From CAYILC01 sp964364145 (GTDB lineage: Bacteria > Patescibacteriota > Microgenomatia > UBA1400 > UBA12028), in assembly GCA_964364145.1 (NCBI GenBank), contig CAYILC010000003.1, positions 1 to 23,674 of the forward strand: a stretch of DNA of 23,674 bases, read 5' to 3'. The notes under the pieces are model-generated. The model made no database searches. It was not told where the DNA came from and worked only from the letters and a program-made list of their open reading frames with translations. Both the position numbers and the translations under genes were made by a program. Shown piece by piece: positions 22,836 through 23,674 of the stretch (the stretch's first letter is position 1; the number at the start of each line of letters is the position of its first letter).

Positions 22836-23447
22836 TCAGAGCTGGAAGGAGTGAACTACGATTCCTTGAACGGAGAAGTTCTCCCTCAATATGATTGGTT
22901 TATGTTCAGAATTAGAGGATTTAGGCACAAGGGCAATATAGCCTTTACCTTTCTTCAGTATTTTAATGGTTGCACTGTCGTTGATTAAAGCTACAACTTG
23001 ATCACCATCGTTTGCTGTCGTTTGCTGGTGAATAAGAACGAGATCTCCATCATGTATTCCGGCGTTATCCATAGAATCTCCTCTCGCGTGGAGATAAAAA
23101 TACTTTTTAGGAGAGCCTTTCAAGAACTGGGTATCGGTAGGAAAGTATCCTTCAATATTTTCGGAGGCAAGAATTGGTGCTCCACAGGCAACATTACCTA
23201 TGATTGGAATCGGGAAGGTGTGGTTATTGTCTTCTGAAGTAAGAGAGATGTTTCTTCTTTTGAACTTTTTGCGTGTGATTTCCCCTTTTTTCTCTAGAGA
23301 CACAATTGTTTTCTGTACAGAGTTAAGAGAATCGTAGCCGAAATGTTTTCTAATTTCCTCAAGTGTAGGAGAAGTTGGACGATTGCGAATGAACTCCTTG
23401 ATATAGGAGAGAATCGCCTGTTCTTTTGGTGTGAGTGACTTGTTCAT
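22836..23447 (-). CDS. lexA: LexA-like SOS repressor with Cys-Gly cleavage site
   Basis: This 203-residue protein has an N-terminal winged helix (1-70, SLTPKEQAILSYIKEFIRN then SPTLEEIRKHFGYDSLNSVQ) and a C-terminal S24 autopeptidase domain (about 78-203). The catalytic serine is S125 in ARGDSMDNAGIHDGDLVLI and the lysine is K162 in DSATIKIL. The cleavage site in GNVACGAPILASE is Cys88-Gly89, where LexA normally has Ala-Gly; UmuD and some phage repressors have Cys-Gly. It should self-cleave when RecA filaments form. It leads the minus-strand cassette and has its own -10 box. It could be the chromosomal LexA or an element-borne repressor; its place beside a tRNA and a transposon keeps both open. 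Confidence 0.88.
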   Translation of the reverse strand: MNKSLTPKEQAILSYIKEFIRNRPTSPTLEEIRKHFGYDSLNSVQKTIVSLEKKGEITRKKFKRRNISLTSEDNNHTFPIPIIGNVACGAPILASENIEGYFPTDTQFLKGSPKKYFYLHARGDSMDNAGIHDGDLVLIHQQTTANDGDQVVALINDSATIKILKKGKGYIALVPKSSNSEHKPIILRENFSVQGIVVHSFQL

Positions 23448-23455
23448 ACACCCCT

Positions 23456-23461
23456 ATTATA
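23456..23461 (-). promoter_or_regulatory. -10 of the LexA-like gene
   Basis: TATAAT on the minus strand lies 8 nt before ATG 23447, again with almost no leader. GTTTGAAC (23476-23483) just upstream is a near-palindrome and a candidate operator for autoregulation. Confidence 0.55.
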
Positions 23462-23556
23462 CACCATTTTCATAAGTTTGAACAGATGGCGATTAGCGTC
23501 ACGTAAAATGTCACTCAAATCGATTCGTTGCGTCATATAAGAATGTCACCATAATG

Positions 23557-23573
23557 GCTCCTTAAAAAGGAGC
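23557..23573 (+). promoter_or_regulatory. Hairpin covering the transposase ribosome binding site
   Basis: GCTCCTT (23557-23563) pairs with AAGGAGC (23567-23573) around AAA. The paired arm contains the Shine-Dalgarno AAGGAG for ATG 23577, so translation from read-through RNA should be low. Confidence 0.7.
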
Positions 23574-23576
23574 GTT

Positions 23577-23674
23577 ATGGACAAGAACACGTGTACTGCA
23601 CTGTTGCGTCATTATCAGCAAGTGTATGGAAAAGCAAAGAAAAAGGGGAAGAAGGACATCCTCACGATTTTGAC
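23577..23674 (+). CDS. Transposase, N-terminus only (partial at window end)
   Basis: Thirty-two full codons are visible: MDKNTCTALLRHYQQVYGKA followed by a Lys-rich KKKGKKDILTIL. This resembles the N-terminal helix-turn-helix start of rve-type (DDE integrase-core) transposases that begin with LL..Y...Y..A.K..K..IL. The catalytic domain is off the window, so the assignment rests on this short stretch plus the flanking repeats. The ribosome binding site lies 4 nt upstream, inside a hairpin. Confidence 0.6.
   Translation, partial: MDKNTCTALLRHYQQVYGKAKKKGKKDILTIL

Larger units (their letters stand above)
23496..23674 (+). mobile_element. Left end of a transposable element (continues off window)
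   Basis: Two related sites, 23496-23514 and 23530-23549, share the form GCGTCAy...ATGTCAC and are 34 nt apart. They precede a transposase-like start. I read them as terminal transposase-binding repeats; the exact outer boundary and the family cannot be fixed without the right end. Confidence 0.6.

Noticed and set aside
21325..23674. Attachment-site duplication of the tRNA-Arg 3' end
   Set aside because: I found no second copy of the T-arm/acceptor sequence at the right side of the cassette within the window; only a 7-nt chance match near 23520.

Overview
The window looks like part of a genome from the Candidate Phyla Radiation (Patescibacteria). This is inferred from protein style, not from any search. 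The signs are WxL/DUF916-like secreted proteins, a short LeuRS, an AbiEii-type gene pair, tightly packed genes, and many start codons placed 6-9 nt after an extended -10 box. TGA is used as a stop (for example in the ATGA overlap at 10793-10796), which argues against the code-25 lineages Gracilibacteria and Absconditabacteria.

Layout. (1) 1-2196, minus strand: the first 732 codons of a protein that runs off the left edge. Two tyrosine-recombinase-type core-binding (SAM-like) domains are followed by one membrane helix and a long beta-rich fibre or adhesin region. (2) 2671-4690, plus strand: a PaaX-like regulator, then an AbiEii-type nucleotidyltransferase with a small overlapping partner. (3) 4714-11494, minus strand: an apparent seven-ORF operon starting with a polytopic membrane protein. 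Secreted WxL-like proteins alternate with membrane-anchored DUF916-like proteins, and the last gene is an Ig-like/carboxypeptidase-regulatory protein that seems split by a frameshift. (4) 11549-17885, plus strand: leuS, comEA, a decayed comEC and argS. (5) A divergent pair at 19209-19231: an O-antigen-ligase-like membrane protein (minus) and an M16 zinc peptidase (plus), then ndk, tRNA-Pro(CGG) and tRNA-Arg(CCT). (6) 21503-23447, minus strand: an AT-rich cassette of a LexA-like protein, a DUF1508 protein, an unknown protein and a small membrane protein. (7) 23496-end: the left end of a transposable element with repeated sites and a hairpin over the ribosome binding site of its transposase.

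How it fits together. The long minus-strand operon appears to build a cell-surface assembly in which each secreted protein is followed by its likely membrane-bound partner, as in the WxL/WxIP loci of Firmicutes. comEA is intact, but its usual channel partner comEC is broken by frameshifts and deletions, so DNA uptake through this locus is probably lost. A CTAG-rich palindromic repeat family sits at four gene ends and supplies stop codons; a second repeat is inserted in frame in the adhesin linkers. The start-codon pattern points to widespread leaderless transcription, with Shine-Dalgarno sites kept mainly for genes inside operons, ndk and the transposase.
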